64,000 nt of DNA, taken from NCBI GenBank assembly GCA_963691655.1, contig OY829326.1, positions 116,719,388 to 116,783,387 on the forward strand. Reading direction: 5' to 3'. The stretch comes from Toxonevra muliebris (Eukaryota; Arthropoda; Insecta; Diptera; Pallopteridae). Below the pieces are notes generated by a model that was given only the letters and a program-made list of their open reading frames with translations, made no database searches and was not told the DNA's origin. Shown in pieces: positions 49,526-62,365 of this stretch. The stretch's first letter is position 1. Each line of letters starts with the position of its first letter. The translations under genes and the position numbers were made by a program.

Positions 49526-51942
49526 ACCCGTATTTTAGGTAAAATGCATTAATATTGAATATTTTCTAGTAAACTTATATAAAATGAAGAGAAAAATTAA
49601 ATTGTTTGACGTACGCCATAAAGGAAGGTAAGGGTTAAATGGAATATGAAGTAAAAAAGCGCGAGCGTTCGAGGGTGGAGTCAGCTACTTTGTGAATAAA
49701 ATATTTTTTTTTTTTATATACATTTTTTCTTTATTTCTCAGCAAAGTTCCCCAACAATTTTCCAAATTTTTTAAGCTTCCTCAAAGAGTAAGATTTCTGC
49801 AAATCTACAAAATAGTTTTGGGTTTCGACGACCTACCTCTACATTTGATGAAAATTAATCCTTAGTCTGGAATTTTTTTCACATTTGGGAAAGGAGAATA
49901 AGGCAGATCTGGTACTAATTCAAAGCGCAAATTTCGCTAATGCATCGATGATTCCGTTTTTCGAAAAATTGTGATGTATAGAGAAAAAATTGAAAACGCC
50001 ATCGTATTCGGCGTGCCCGAATTATGAAGAAAAGTATATTCGAGTTCGTGCATTTTATTTTTTTTCATTTTCTGTGGCACTGTGTAATCGTCTTCCCTTG
50101 CATTGGTTTAAGCTTTATTAGTTTTCATGAAATTTAATAAATCTGATCGTTTTTCCTAATACCCGATTACTTTTGTTGTTGTTTTTATTGGATTGGATAC
50201 TATCGGAACATAACTACAAGACTTATGCATCGAACACAATGGATGCGGCAACAACATTGCGACAACTTTTAACCCTTAGATCGCATGTATTCTTATGAAG
50301 ACAAACAAATTGGCTGCAACAATTGCCGCAGTCATCTACTATTTCTATTTTTGGCCTACGATCAGTGTTGCCATATTTTTTTTTTTTAGCAAAAACTGTA
50401 ACAAATAAAAAAACTGTATTTTGGAAAAAAAAATTGTAACCTAACCCTGTAAAAACTGTAACCTATAAAAACGAATAAATTTATAGGCCCAGTAATATAA
50501 AAGTTCCCCTTTTTCGCATGTTTGTGAGATACTACGCCTTTTTGGACGGGCAGACACTTGAATCCTATTCCCCCTGCCAAAAAAAAAAAAAAAAAAAATG
50601 GTTCGCTCATTTAAGAATGATTTGGAAGTATAAAAAAAAAGAAAAAATGGGTTCTTCATGTTCTTCATTTTATTTTTGTTTCTTCCCATTTACTTGATAG
50701 GCGAAGCATTGCGATTCCAAAGAAAGAGACCATAAGTTAGTACTCGAATTATATATTTTCTTTTATTGGTTTATGCAAATATTAATAAATTTATAAGTTA
50801 AATATAGAAGATGAATTGGTTATATTTTTTTCATACCTATTTGATCGCAGTCTGCAAATCTGAATGACAGCAACTTGAGGCCAATATTAATTTAAAGCAA
50901 GATTATACTTGAAAAGGCCGGAAAAATAATATTCCAATCGACTAAAGCGTAATAAACTTCATAGGTACATTGAAAAAAATTGAATATAAAGGATAATCAA
51001 ATTGCTTTGATTTAAGAGACTGTTAAATAATATAATTATATTATATGTAGAAGGATATACACCCATCGCTATTAAGTTTATAGTGGATTAACGTGGCAAA
51101 CCATTAAGAATTTTGTGATTCTTATTTTATAAGTACATATGATTCTCAAAAGTATGAGGCATGGAAATATATAAACTCTTTGGAACCAATATAATTTTTT
51201 TTTTTTTGTAAAGCTGGTTAACCTTATTATTCTGCCACGATTTAAATATGTAGTTAAAGGAAGATTTACTAGAGTGAAGTACCCACATCTAACCGTTTAT
51301 TTTATTATAAACTACTACAGTATATGGAACGGTTGTTGAATTCTCGAAAGAACCTCTACTATAAATTGTTTTAATTTTTAATTTTATTTTTATTTTCCTT
51401 TTGATTCTCCATAAAATGAAATTAACACAGCGCAAATTGTTGAGCACATTTCCGTATGATGATGATGATGATGATGTACTTATTTATTTATGTATGTTTT
51501 GTATGCAATTGTAGTGACTTAATTGTTATATCCTTTTAATTTGGTATTAGCTTATGAACGAAAAAAAAACAAACAACACGAACAATGATTTAAAAAAACA
51601 AACAAGCATTAGTATGTACACCAAGTTACATACATATGTATCTATATACATTTAGTATGGTTATCTACTGCCAGTGCTAGTTGTTGGTTTTGTGTATATA
51701 TGCATATTTGTGTGCAATACATAATATAAGTAGTAAAATCAATTCCGTTTTTCTGTTTTGGTTTTTTTTTGGATTTTCTTTGGTTTTTAGATTAACTTAA
51801 ATTTTAGCATTTTTCCTATTTACATACTCGTTTATTGTATTCATTTCTTTTTTCATTAAGACCAAATCATTTATTATGGATATCTTATTAAATCATACTT
51901 ATTATATTAATGTATATCTATATTTATACTTAACTGTAGTAT
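49526..51942. other. Intergenic between repeats and the minus-strand gene's 3' end
   Basis: No gene recognised. It contains four AAAACTGTAAC-like words at 50392-50470, A-runs near 50581-50640, and a GAT microsatellite at about 51459-51477. The 3' UTR of the minus-strand gene should lie here; TTTATT at 51870-51875 or 51831-51836 would read as AATAAA on that strand. Confidence 0.45.
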
Positions 51943-54900
51943 TTAATCACTATTTAAGTCATCTCCAATCAAACTACGATCCATGCCCTTCCAATTGCTT
52001 GAATTTAATGCCGCCGCTGTAATGCCGTACGTGCCGCTTGGCAAACGTTTTTGTCTACACAACGCTATGCGTGTTTTATTTGGCGATTGTGGTTGCAGCA
52101 ATGGTGAGGTCGCTTGTGGCGAGTCCATGTCGTCAGTGTTCTCTTCCGGGCAGCTATCTGACGGTGAGGCCAAACGTTCACGAGTCTTTATAGATTTCTT
52201 TAGGCGTCGTAAAAATCTTTGAAGAAAAGAGAGGGGGTTATTTATGTAATAGACCAAAAATAATAGACCTCAAGATATTTCAAAATAATTTCTGCTAACT
52301 GACAAAAAAAAAAAAAAAAAAAATACAACCAACTCTTCTCACAGCTAAGCCGCTATTTAGAGAACCTCAAACAAAACTACTCCAAAAATATAATTAGAGA
52401 TGAAAAATTTTTAAAAACTGTTAAAGAAAAGATAAGTATATTTAATAGGCAAATAAAACTAGTTCCGAGTTAATTGGTACAAATTCGCATCGCTTTCAAA
52501 GCATCTAATTTTTATTTGTAATTTTCAGATATGGTTTGAAGTTATTTGAAAATTTAAATCCATCGGAACCCGATTTCGGAGCCCCATCTTGGAGCTTTCT
52601 TTAATTTAAAAGACTATGCAAGACGCATATATAGTTTGACGTTTTTCATTTTTAAATGTTTACAATAAAATAAAAAAAAAAAACACTTTTAACTGTAGAA
52701 CAATTTTTCAAATTCAAATTTCTTTTAGCTCCGAAACGATTATAATTTCTCAAAATTTATCTTTCCCCTTATATTTTAGTACTCTTCATGAGGAAGATCG
52801 TAAAAAATAAAGAAAATTTTCACAAATTCTATTCATTTTTTAATGTCAAATCTTCTTTTTTCAAGTTAAAAAGAAGGTCTCTTTTAGATACGGATTTATT
52901 TTTGAATCAATTAATAGCTGCCATAAACAGGGAATCTCCAATAAAATCACTTTAGAAAACATTAAAATTCGAGGGCCTAGTCCGAACGCTTTTTTCATTC
53001 ATTCATGTTGTGCAAGTTATACGAATGGACTGTAGGACCCAGCAAAATTTTGTCAAACCCGAATGGTGAATTACAAAGCTTTTTTCGTATCCATACACAC
53101 CTAATTTGATTTCCGATTGCTCGTAGTCGATTGATTTTACATTTCGGCTTTGTAGATTCGTCTTCTTTTACTATACTCGGTGATATGCGACGCAGAAGAT
53201 TCTGTTTTGGTAAAGAAATAAAAAAGAAATAATAAAATTATCTTTAACATTGAAGTTCATTGGGACTTACATCAGCGACTTCATCTTCACTGAGGCTTTC
53301 TTGTTTGCGTGGACGTTTCTCACGATTGGGCGAATTAAGACCTGTTGAAAAGAGTTGGATACAAAATTCAATCAATCAATTATTCACTGGATCTCAAATG
53401 CATTCTTACGTCTTGGTAATTGTCGCATTGTTAGCTCCTTTGCTGAAACTAAACTTTCCGAAGAAGAAGAGCTACTTGCAACCGGAAGTCTATTATTAAG
53501 TCTTCGCTTTGGACTCTTGCGTGTAGTCGTGGTGGCGGCAGGGCATGGATGGTGATGTGAATGGCAATGCTTGTTGCATACATGTATACTACTGCTTGGG
53601 GATGTGGATGTGTTCAGCGACTCCTTCGACGGTACATCGAGCTGTTGTTTCGTTGGCGATTGAGTTGCTGAACACTTCGATGATTTGCGTTCACGTTTTT
53701 TACTGCTACTACGACGTTGATGCGTGTAGGAGTGTGCGGATGTACCCTTACCATCAGACGATGGAAAATCATACAGACCATCAGAGTCGGTGAATGGCAG
53801 TTGATCTTTGCGACCATAAAAATGTGGCGAAAATCTTCCAATACCAGCACGTTCACTGAGCGGACTCTCCGAACGTGATGATACCGGCGAGATACCCTTT
53901 TCATTTCCATCAATCTGTATCACAATAGATGGCAGTTGCAGTTGTGCCATTTGGTTTTGGTTTGTTCCACTCATATTTGTAGTGGTAGTGTTGGTGGTGG
54001 TATTAATTATTGGCAGCAGCGGTGGTTCTTCCACCTCAATCAGCACATGCTCCTCTGTGAATACGTCGAGCTCTTTGAAGCGGTTATTACCTAAGCGATT
54101 CGCATCGTCTAATTTCTCATCAACATGATCTGTACCAATACCTTCGTCATTCGATTCGAGTAAGATATCATCGGAGAATGTCTCTGAATCGGAACGATGA
54201 CGATTATGAATACCATGGTGTAATTGATCTGTATTACTACCGCTAGCTCCACTTTCCGTACCGGAGCCCTTACCATTCGATATATTCTCTTTGCAACTAG
54301 GTAACGCTGAACTTCGGCGACGATTCATTAGATTTACATGTAGTGAGAGTCCTGCACCTGAATGTCCGCTGCCAGGTTCATCCATTTCATTAGGACACAG
54401 TGGGTTACTGGAGCCACAACGGCTTGGTCCCGGACTTGCCATGCTCGAGTAGCCTGATGAGCTCAGATTACTTTCGGATATTGTGCGATCGGCACGACTA
54501 CACATTGTGAACGGACTGAGGTAGCACATACCCACTGGATTGGGCGGCACCAGACCTCCAACCGTTCCAGTTTTAGTAGCCGGCGATAGTGGTTCAGTAT
54601 CATCCGACTCCAGTTCGCTCATATTCGATGTTATTGTTATCATCGGCGGAGCAAAGGGAAAGTCCAATGAATTTGGCTTCTCGAATTGCTTTAGGAGCCT
54701 GAAATCAAAATCGAGCCAAATTAATCAATGAGTTTTTCAAAGGTATTTGTGGCAATTGAAAACATCAACACGAGATAGTTACATAATTTAGTGAAATCAC
54801 ATACATATAGGTCTAAAATATTCAAAAATAAGCAAACATATTTCAGTTCAAAGTTCAAACAAAAAGGATACACAAATGTGAAACATTTAGATGAAGAAAG

Positions 54901-57900
54901 AGATGATTGTGAGTCATCTCCATGTTCTATAAATCAAGCACAACTACTTCGAAAATCAAATGTAAACTAAGAATTTTGGTTTTGGTGAGGTAGTTAGAAT
55001 GCATGTAGATATGTATTGCAATACTACAAATTTTTTTATTTTTTTTTTTGGTAATAGAATTCCATAAACACAAATTGGTGCGTCTCTACTTGTATACCTC
55101 TTTTGTTGTTGTTTATTTGGAAACATAAAACTGGTTTCACCTATGCTGGCTCGTTGCGGTGGTGGCGATCCCGGAAATATAATCAATGGATGTCGATTCT
55201 TTGTTGGACTCGGTTGTTCCACTGTCAATGTTGGTATAATCAAATCACGTGGCCGTGGAGTTCTCTCCTCCGGTGTTGGTGGCTCTACATCAATTGTTAT
55301 CATTGGTGTTGGTAGCGCTAGTTGATTATTATTCGTGGATGGTGAAGATGTGGTGGTTGATGCAGGTGAAATACGCAGTAATGGTACTGATTTATTGAAT
55401 GACTGCTGCGATTTATTGATATTAGCCATGGAAGTTGTTGTTGTATCAGTGTGTGTTGTCTCCACATCAGAATCAATAATACGATATTTTTCCTTTTGCA
55501 AACTCAATATAAGTTTCTCCTTAAAGGGGATGAGAAATGTTTAGAAAACAATAGTTTACAAGTTAGAAAGTTAGAAAAAAAAATAAGATTTTCTCAATAT
55601 GCTAAGTATTTATGCACAATTATAAACTAGTTCTGGATTGGCAAAAAAGTTTAAGTTTCAGTTTCAAAATTTGTAAAGCCTTGATATTAAAAAAACAATG
55701 GATCCATAATTATTGGATCTACATACAAAGTCGTTACTATACTGAAGGAAGGAGAGTAGAAGAACCAATTAAAAAATGTTGGCATTAAAAGAAACTGAAA
55801 TATGAGACTAGTACTGTTGAATGTACAGATCCTGAGACTAAATACCACTGAGTATAATCCAAAGCGTATTACTGAAATATGAGCCACTGAAATATATATT
55901 AAATTAAATCTGGACAGAAAACAACACAGCCAGGCAGCAACCAGACTTATCAATATCTGATTAAATGTAAAGAGATTATCTCATTCGAAGTGATTAACTC
56001 GTTAATTACGTTGAAAATCTCGAGATTTATAACCTAATCCTCTCAATTGCGAGATATTTATTTAATCAAGTTGATTATTTCCTCAAATAGAAAAAAAAAA
56101 CTCTGCAAACTATCTGTTTTCCACATCTATTGTGAATGGCTCACGAAAACGCGAAGGAAAACGTAGAAAATTTGACAAATACTAATATGGAAATATTTAT
56201 TATTGTTGTATATTTGTATGAAACAAAATATTTAAATAAATTGATTTCAAAAAAAGTATAAAAGCTGGCAAAAATTAAGTATATCGTTGTTATAGTAAAT
56301 AACAAAAGCTAATTTTAGTATGTATTTGCAGAGTAACGCAGAAGGGACAGAAGGCGGTGTACAATGTGGTCGCCTGACGCGCGGGACGTGCTGTTGTCTG
56401 CATAGGAACACAAAATCGAAGATTTCAGAGGCAACAGGAAAAATGGGTATGTCTAAAGGTAGCTTGTCATGTCGCTCCTGCAAAAATTTATTAGTTTATT
56501 ATAACTAGCTTATTTTCCACTTATGGCTAGCTGGCCCTTATAATATTCTAGCATTTATAAGTATTCTTATCTTTAATTTGAATTATTTTTCAACATATTT
56601 CAGAGAAAAAAAGAGTAAATAATCAATTGTTAAATAAAACATAAACAAGGAAATGTTAAACATAAACGAGATATTCTCTGAATGTAAACGCCTCATAACC
56701 TTCTGGACAACAACAGTAATAGAACGCTGTATTGGATATCAGAACGAGATCCTCTTTCGTATGTCTTAAAAATAATAGCAGCTCTTTCTACTAGATGAGG
56801 AAATTGTCATAAGATTATAGTTTGTATAATCGAAGTAATCTTTCAATCATTTTGAAAAGTTTAGAGAAGTCAGACCCAATGCTGTTGCTAATCATATCTT
56901 GAATGTGTACAAAAAACTGTTAACCCTCGTCCAAACATAATTCTTCCAATAAACTTTTTGACCAATCCAGTAGCATTAGATCTAATCTATAAATGCTAGT
57001 TAGCAATAAAAGCTTAATTTAATATTTGAAAGATAGATCGAAAATAATTAAAAATTCATTGCCTTTTAACTGAACCATTTGTGACGTTTTCTGTCGAACT
57101 CTATAACTATACCGCCATCTGAATCGATCTAAATGGAAAGAGTTTATTATATGTAGATGTAAGAGGTTTCTTTTCCCATTAATGTGATTTTCTGATTCTG
57201 ATTTAATTTAATGATTTTCACATTGTAATCCAAAAAAAAAGAAGCGTACAACTCTGTAGCAGCAATGAATCGATCGAATTTTAATGAATTTATTGGCGCT
57301 GAATTTCTAATTTTCTAATCGAATGTGGATGTACTCACGGTAGAGTAGCTTCTATATTTTTATAAGTATTTAAATGTTTTATTGGAAAATAATAATTATT
57401 CTATACTCACCGATAGCTGTCCATCACTGCAATCACTACGAATGCTCTTGTCATCATCATCACTGAAATCACCACCTGAAAGTGGGTCTTCCTGGAATAT
57501 TGGACTGTTCGATCTTTGTGGTCGTGGCATTATTGGAGTGAGGGCAGGCGATGGTATTGGTGTCGGCATTTCTCGTATCGGTGATAAGCATTTATTATTA
57601 ATGCCATTACTTGGTATTTCAAGCAAAATGGTCGGTGGGTGCAACAAATTGGCCGAACCCGATGATGTTGATGACGATTGTGATGATGATTTGTGCGCAT
57701 TTAAAGCATCCAGTACAGGTACCTCAATAGTTGTCTGGCGATAGAATACTGGTGAATCGGGTGCACCACTGGAAAAACTGACCGGTGTATGCATTGATGA
57801 TGTTGATGATTCATCATCGCCGGGTGCATCATCTTGAGGGCTTGATGCTGTCGGTGTTGTTGATGGTGATACAAATACCGATGCACTCGATAGCATAGAA

Positions 57901-59249
57901 TTATTTGCGACAGTGGAGGCGACGACAGTTGTGGTTGGCGTTGCAGTCGAGGCAAAGTTACGAAACATTGCCAATATCGAGTCGGCACTTGAGACCTTTG
58001 GACGCGCTGCCGAACCTAGGCGACATCGTGTAGTCATGCCCAATGGAATGCCACTACCCATTAAGTGGTGACGATTGGTGCAACTAGCGATATCACTACC
58101 ACTGGTTTGCATTGAACGCAAACCGAAATCGGTCAGTGCCAGATCGGAACTGGACAATGAATCACTACCTTGATTCGATGAGGTGCTATGTGGTGAACGT
58201 ATATCGTTTGTGCACGGTGATGGAGGCATTGAGCTAGCACCATGAAACTGTATATCGGTTGGTAGGCTGAGAGCGCTGGAATTTCGTGTGACCTGTCAAC
58301 AACAACAACAGTTGTCAAAGTGTCAAGGGGAGAAAGGTAATGGTGATTGAGAGGTGGTGGTGTTGTTGGTGGTGGGTATAATGATCATTGCGAAGGCGAG
58401 GTAGGAAGAAATAAAACACAGTTGGATTGAAAGTAAGGAATAAATCTAAATATTTATATGTATGTAAGCGTTTAGTTTCTTTTTCTACTTATGTATTAAT
58501 AATTTACAAAGCCAACTAATTTAGTATTTTTTGATATTTTTGTTTGGTTGTGGGACTAAAGAACTGGTGATTCTCAGACAAGAACACTCGAGATGTGTGC
58601 GCTTTCAGAGTTGTGTATGCGTATGTATTTGTATTGAGTGTAAGAAGCATGAAATTTTGGTATGAGTGTAAGTGCAAATGAAACTCAACAACAGATTTTA
58701 CTAATATCGACATGTTTTCTGTATACCTAAAATATTTAATTAATATTAATATTTTTATAGAAAAGCTTCCGTTTCTTCCACATCCACACGTGTACGCAAA
58801 AATCTCGATTTTTTTGCCTGAGAATCATAACCCAACTTTTAGTATTAGTGAAACCAATTGAAAGCAGCAAATTTCACAAATCACACTTACCGCCATTTGC
58901 CCAATATCGACATCCGAACCGGAGCTCATCTCTGCCGACACTTTGTTCAGTAAACGCGCAAATGTCACCTTCTTCTCTAGTTTGGGATCGGCAATTGTGC
59001 GTGCAACGGTTGCTGAAGTCAATGAACCGGAATTCTCAGAGAATGTTGTCTCCTTGAGATCACTCTCCGACTCAACGTTGGACACACGCAAACGATTCTC
59101 GGTCATTGTAATCAATTCGCCTAGAGTCACCTTGGGCTTCTCCGGATTGGCAGCGGGTGATACCAATTGCTGGAGAATTTGTTTCTTTTCGGCAGCATTT
59201 TTCTTTACCGGAGTTGAATTGTTGCGTTTCTTACGTGGCGATGGTGAGC
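51943..59249 (-). CDS. Large Ser/Pro-rich protein of unknown family (last seven exons)
   Basis: Minus-strand gene whose 5' part lies right of 59249. Exons: 59249-58891, 58292-57411, 55519-55098, 54698-53410, 53341-53271, 53201-53101, 52216-51943. All have GT/AG borders and joining phases (0, 0, 2, 1, 0, 2), giving 1131 residues to the stop. The chain is mostly predicted disorder: Ser, Thr, Pro and Asn-rich, with acidic patches (SDDDDKSIRSD) and many SP/TP sites. More ordered-looking, probably conserved pieces are KKVTFARLLNKVSAEM (58960-58974 codes KKVTF, an RVxF-like PP1 docking match), SSADSILAMFRNF, EKPNSLDFPFAPPMITI, and a basic segment IRFLRRLKKSIKTRERL followed by LASPSDSCPEE. No catalytic or membrane domain is in the visible part. 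It reads like the regulatory tail of a signalling or scaffold protein. I do not recognise the family. Confidence 0.82.
55520..57410. other. Intron of the minus-strand gene with exon-like islands
   Basis: Mostly AT-rich. The island 56334-56454 is GC-richer and is bordered by good splice signals on the plus strand (TATTTGCAG / GGTATGT). On the minus strand a frame opens after a good acceptor at 56483. Neither is needed for the phase-consistent gene model. Confidence 0.4.
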
Positions 59250-60530
59250 CTACGTGTGCGATTCAAATAGAATAGAATATTGTTTTTGTGGTATTAGAAA
59301 TATGCTTCTTGACGTAGGCATTTCAAAACTACTTTTTCTTTTACTTTTATTTAATATTATAGTTTAAGAAACACATAGAAAAACACATTGAAAAACAAAA
59401 TGGTGTGATAAATGCAAATTTTTCAAGAGTTTTTTGATTTGATATTGGACTTAGTAGAGAATGTGAAGCATTTTAAAAATAATGTGCGAAATTATAACAT
59501 AATTGAAGAGTGCTACAAAGAAATTAGGTATATACTTTTTGTTTAAATATTTCGAAAGTAGAAAACTACAAATAATTAGAAGAAAATTAGTTTATAATGC
59601 AACATAAATTTAACTACATATTAGTTACTTTATTATTTTTATCTTATTGTTATTTTTTTTTTATGCCAAATTATAAAGAAAAAGTAATTGAAACATTTAA
59701 TAAACATAGAAACAATTAAATTGTGATTAAAAGTTAAGATTCGCCCACCAGCAGCCACAAAAGATCTTGGAAAAAAATTGTTGTATTATTATTATTTTAA
59801 AATTATTTAATATTTCACGACGAAGTTTTTAAGTAGACTACAGATTATTTACACATCAATTTATTAATTTGCTAGGCAGTAATTAGTGATGAATTAAAGA
59901 ATATTTAGTTAGCGCATGTAGTAAAGCCATTCTAAAACCATTTAATATACGCTTTTCTGTACAGATTTTTGTCAATTTCGGATCGAGTTCTAAGAGGAGA
60001 AAATTTTATAAAGTAGTTGGCCTCAATTTCCTTTTACGTTTTATATATTCGGATATTCAAATCCTACTATGTTGGTTTCCAAATTTTTTAAAATTATTTT
60101 AACTACAGAAAAATAACAATTCAAATTAACGTTTAGTTAAAACATCTACAAAGTTTGATGAAATGCAATAAATAGATAAGCCTGATCTACATCCGCTCCC
60201 TTAGTCATTACTGAAAAAAATAAAAGCTTTCTTGAAATAAAAACAAAGACCTTATGAATTAACTATACCTGATAGAATTCATTTTGAACGCAATAGTTTT
60301 GCGCTTTTTCACTCTCAAAGTCGGTTTTCGCAAAATAAAAATGTTTTCCCTGCATTAAGAAAAAGTCAGGGACGCCCTAAAAATTTTAGAAAATCTCCCA
60401 ATGTTCGTCAAACCGATATTCATGGTTTGCCCAGTTAAAAATGTATGTCTGATGAAAAAATTGTTTCATTAGATTCATCACTAGAAATGAAAAATCTTTG
60501 CCATTATCTTCTTAAAGTGGTATGAAGAAA
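59250..60530. other. Region upstream of the last mapped exon, AT-rich
   Basis: Most likely intron of the minus-strand gene, because the exon at 59249 begins mid-codon. No further exon is recognised. Confidence 0.45.
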
Positions 60531-60539
60531 GTTTATAAC

Positions 60540-60880
60540 AAAAATATTTGTAAGCTACAGAAGATCAATAAAAAACTAATGTATGATGTAGAAAGGTCCT
60601 TGATCAGCCATACGGCGCAGCTTTTTTGGGATAACTCTGAAGGACCGTTGGACAGCATTTTTGTCTATTTCAGGAATGCATGCACTAATTTCTTTTTGAA
60701 TGGTTGGCTTAAGTTTCCAAAAAAATCTTCGATTGGGCGACATTGAGGTAAGTTTGTGAGATTTCGCCTTTTTGGTATAAAACTCAAAATCCTGCGTCTT
60801 TACGGCGTAATTTTACGATGCCTTGTTAAGCCAAAAGACATAATTGCTATCAGTGTTGCAAAATCAGATCAGCAGTCAGG
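60540..60880 (-). pseudogene. Tc1/mariner-superfamily transposase relic
   Basis: Minus-strand frames give a PIED/NRRFFWKLKP block and then IQKEISACIPEIDKNAVQRS followed by IPKKLRRMADQGP. This resembles the C-terminal quarter of insect Tc1/pogo-type transposases (RPIEDFW...; RIRECI.EID...VQR). Frames are broken, and no terminal repeats were found. Confidence 0.55.
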
Positions 60881-60964
60881 TCCAAAGAGGTTGCTTTCAA
60901 GAACTAGCAATCTAACAAGAATGCCAATACAGTACAGTTACGTAAACACGCAATCTTTTCAACT

Positions 60965-62365
60965 TTTCACACGCTAGTGGTGTGTTCCCGTCTTGTTGGA
61001 AAGTTGTTGATGTCCAACCCATTCCTAAGAAGAGCCAGACTATGAACCCTGCGAATTACCGCCCGATCGTAATATGTTTAACGCTATCCAAGCTAGTGGA
61101 AAGCGTAATAAACATTAAATATCTAGAGCAAAAGGAATTGCTTACTGATCGCTAATAGGTTTCCATTGAAAACGCTCAACGGGTGATCTCAAGGCGGTCC
61201 TCACCGAGAACTGTAACCATAATGTGCATGGCTTAGGTGAGAGCAAAACGGTTGCTCTGGAAAATTTCCAAGGCGTTTGACCGAGTATGACATCAAGCAT
61301 TGGTGTCATTGGGGTCGGTAATAACTTCACTCGATGGATCATGAGTTTTCTAAGTGACCGCTCTATCTGTGTTGTAATAGATGGTGTTACTTCTGAGTAT
61401 CGTATCATCAATGCTGGAGTGCCGCAGGGTTCATTCCTCTCTCCTTGCCGTTTCTTTATCTTCATCAATGATCATCTGTCATTGACAAATAACTCTATCT
61501 ACTCGTTTGCGGACGACAGCACCATTTGTCATTCATATACCTGTACAAAACGCCCTAACTCTTTGGAGATTGGGAAAAAAGGCATACTATGAATGACTCA
61601 CTCAATAATGATCTCCGAGTGGGGTTTTACGAACAGAATTAAATTTAACGCGCGTAAGATCCAAAGTCGTCTCTTATCTTACAAATGAGTTTTCCAACCC
61701 CTTTGTCATGGGTGGGGTAGTAATTGCGAAGTCAGTGATTCTTGATGTTCTGGGCATTTTGACGTTCGTTGGAATAATCATATTTTTGACGTGGCGAAAG
61801 AAGCAGCCAAGTGCTTTGGATTTCTAAAGCGGTGTAAGAAGTACTTCGACATCGACTGATATCCGCATAATCTACACCACCTATATCAATTCCAAAATTG
61901 AGTGTAATTCTCATCTAGGGACAGGAGCTTCACGAACCCAACTGGAACTCCTGGGCTGTATTCAACGTCGAGCGATCAAGTTAATAGGAGACAGTAGGGT
62001 TTCCAGCTATATTCAATCCTTGGAACATCGTAGAAACGTGGCTTGAGTGACTCTATTCTACCGCTATTTTCATGGTGGGAATGCGCGATTTGATGCCATC
62101 AGATCGAGTGTTCTGTAGAGCTACAAGAACCGCTATTGGAACTCACGCATTCCACGGGGGCACGGGTTAACAACGCACCACGCATTACAGAGGTAGTTCT
62201 TTCCTCTGTAGTACCGCGCGATTATGGAACAGATTCCCTGCAAATATTTTTCCTGAATGTTATGATCTTTCCTCCTCCTATGAACTTATCTTTCTCTTCC
62301 AATCAACACATATCTCTGCTCTGCATATATATGGACTTTATCTCTGTATGTTTTCTGTAATATTA
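60965..62365 (+). pseudogene. LINE (Jockey/I-type), reverse transcriptase to 3' end, decayed
   Basis: Non-LTR retrotransposon copy, plus strand. Recognisable in order: VVDVQPIPKKSQTMNPANYR (start of RT), LSKLVESVINIKYL, a decayed AFDRV block with the first catalytic Asp, INAGVPQGS, FADDSTI (catalytic Asp pair), LDVLGI, SKIECNSHLGTGASRTQLEL, LGCIQRRAIKLIGD and YRAIMEQIP near the end. Several frameshifts and stops break it. It ends in an A-rich stretch near 62365. The family is shared with the relics at 29728-30440 and 47164-47222. It probably lies in an intron of the minus-strand gene. Confidence 0.8.

Noticed and set aside
56247..56483. Minus-strand open frame following a good acceptor, in phase with the upstream exon
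   Set aside because: No usable donor follows in frame, and direct splicing 57411 to 55519 is phase-correct without it. Kept only as an exon-like island.
57382..57744. Plus-strand open frame of 120 codons
   Set aside because: Antisense shadow of the Ser/Pro-rich exon 58292-57411, whose splice borders and phases support the minus strand.
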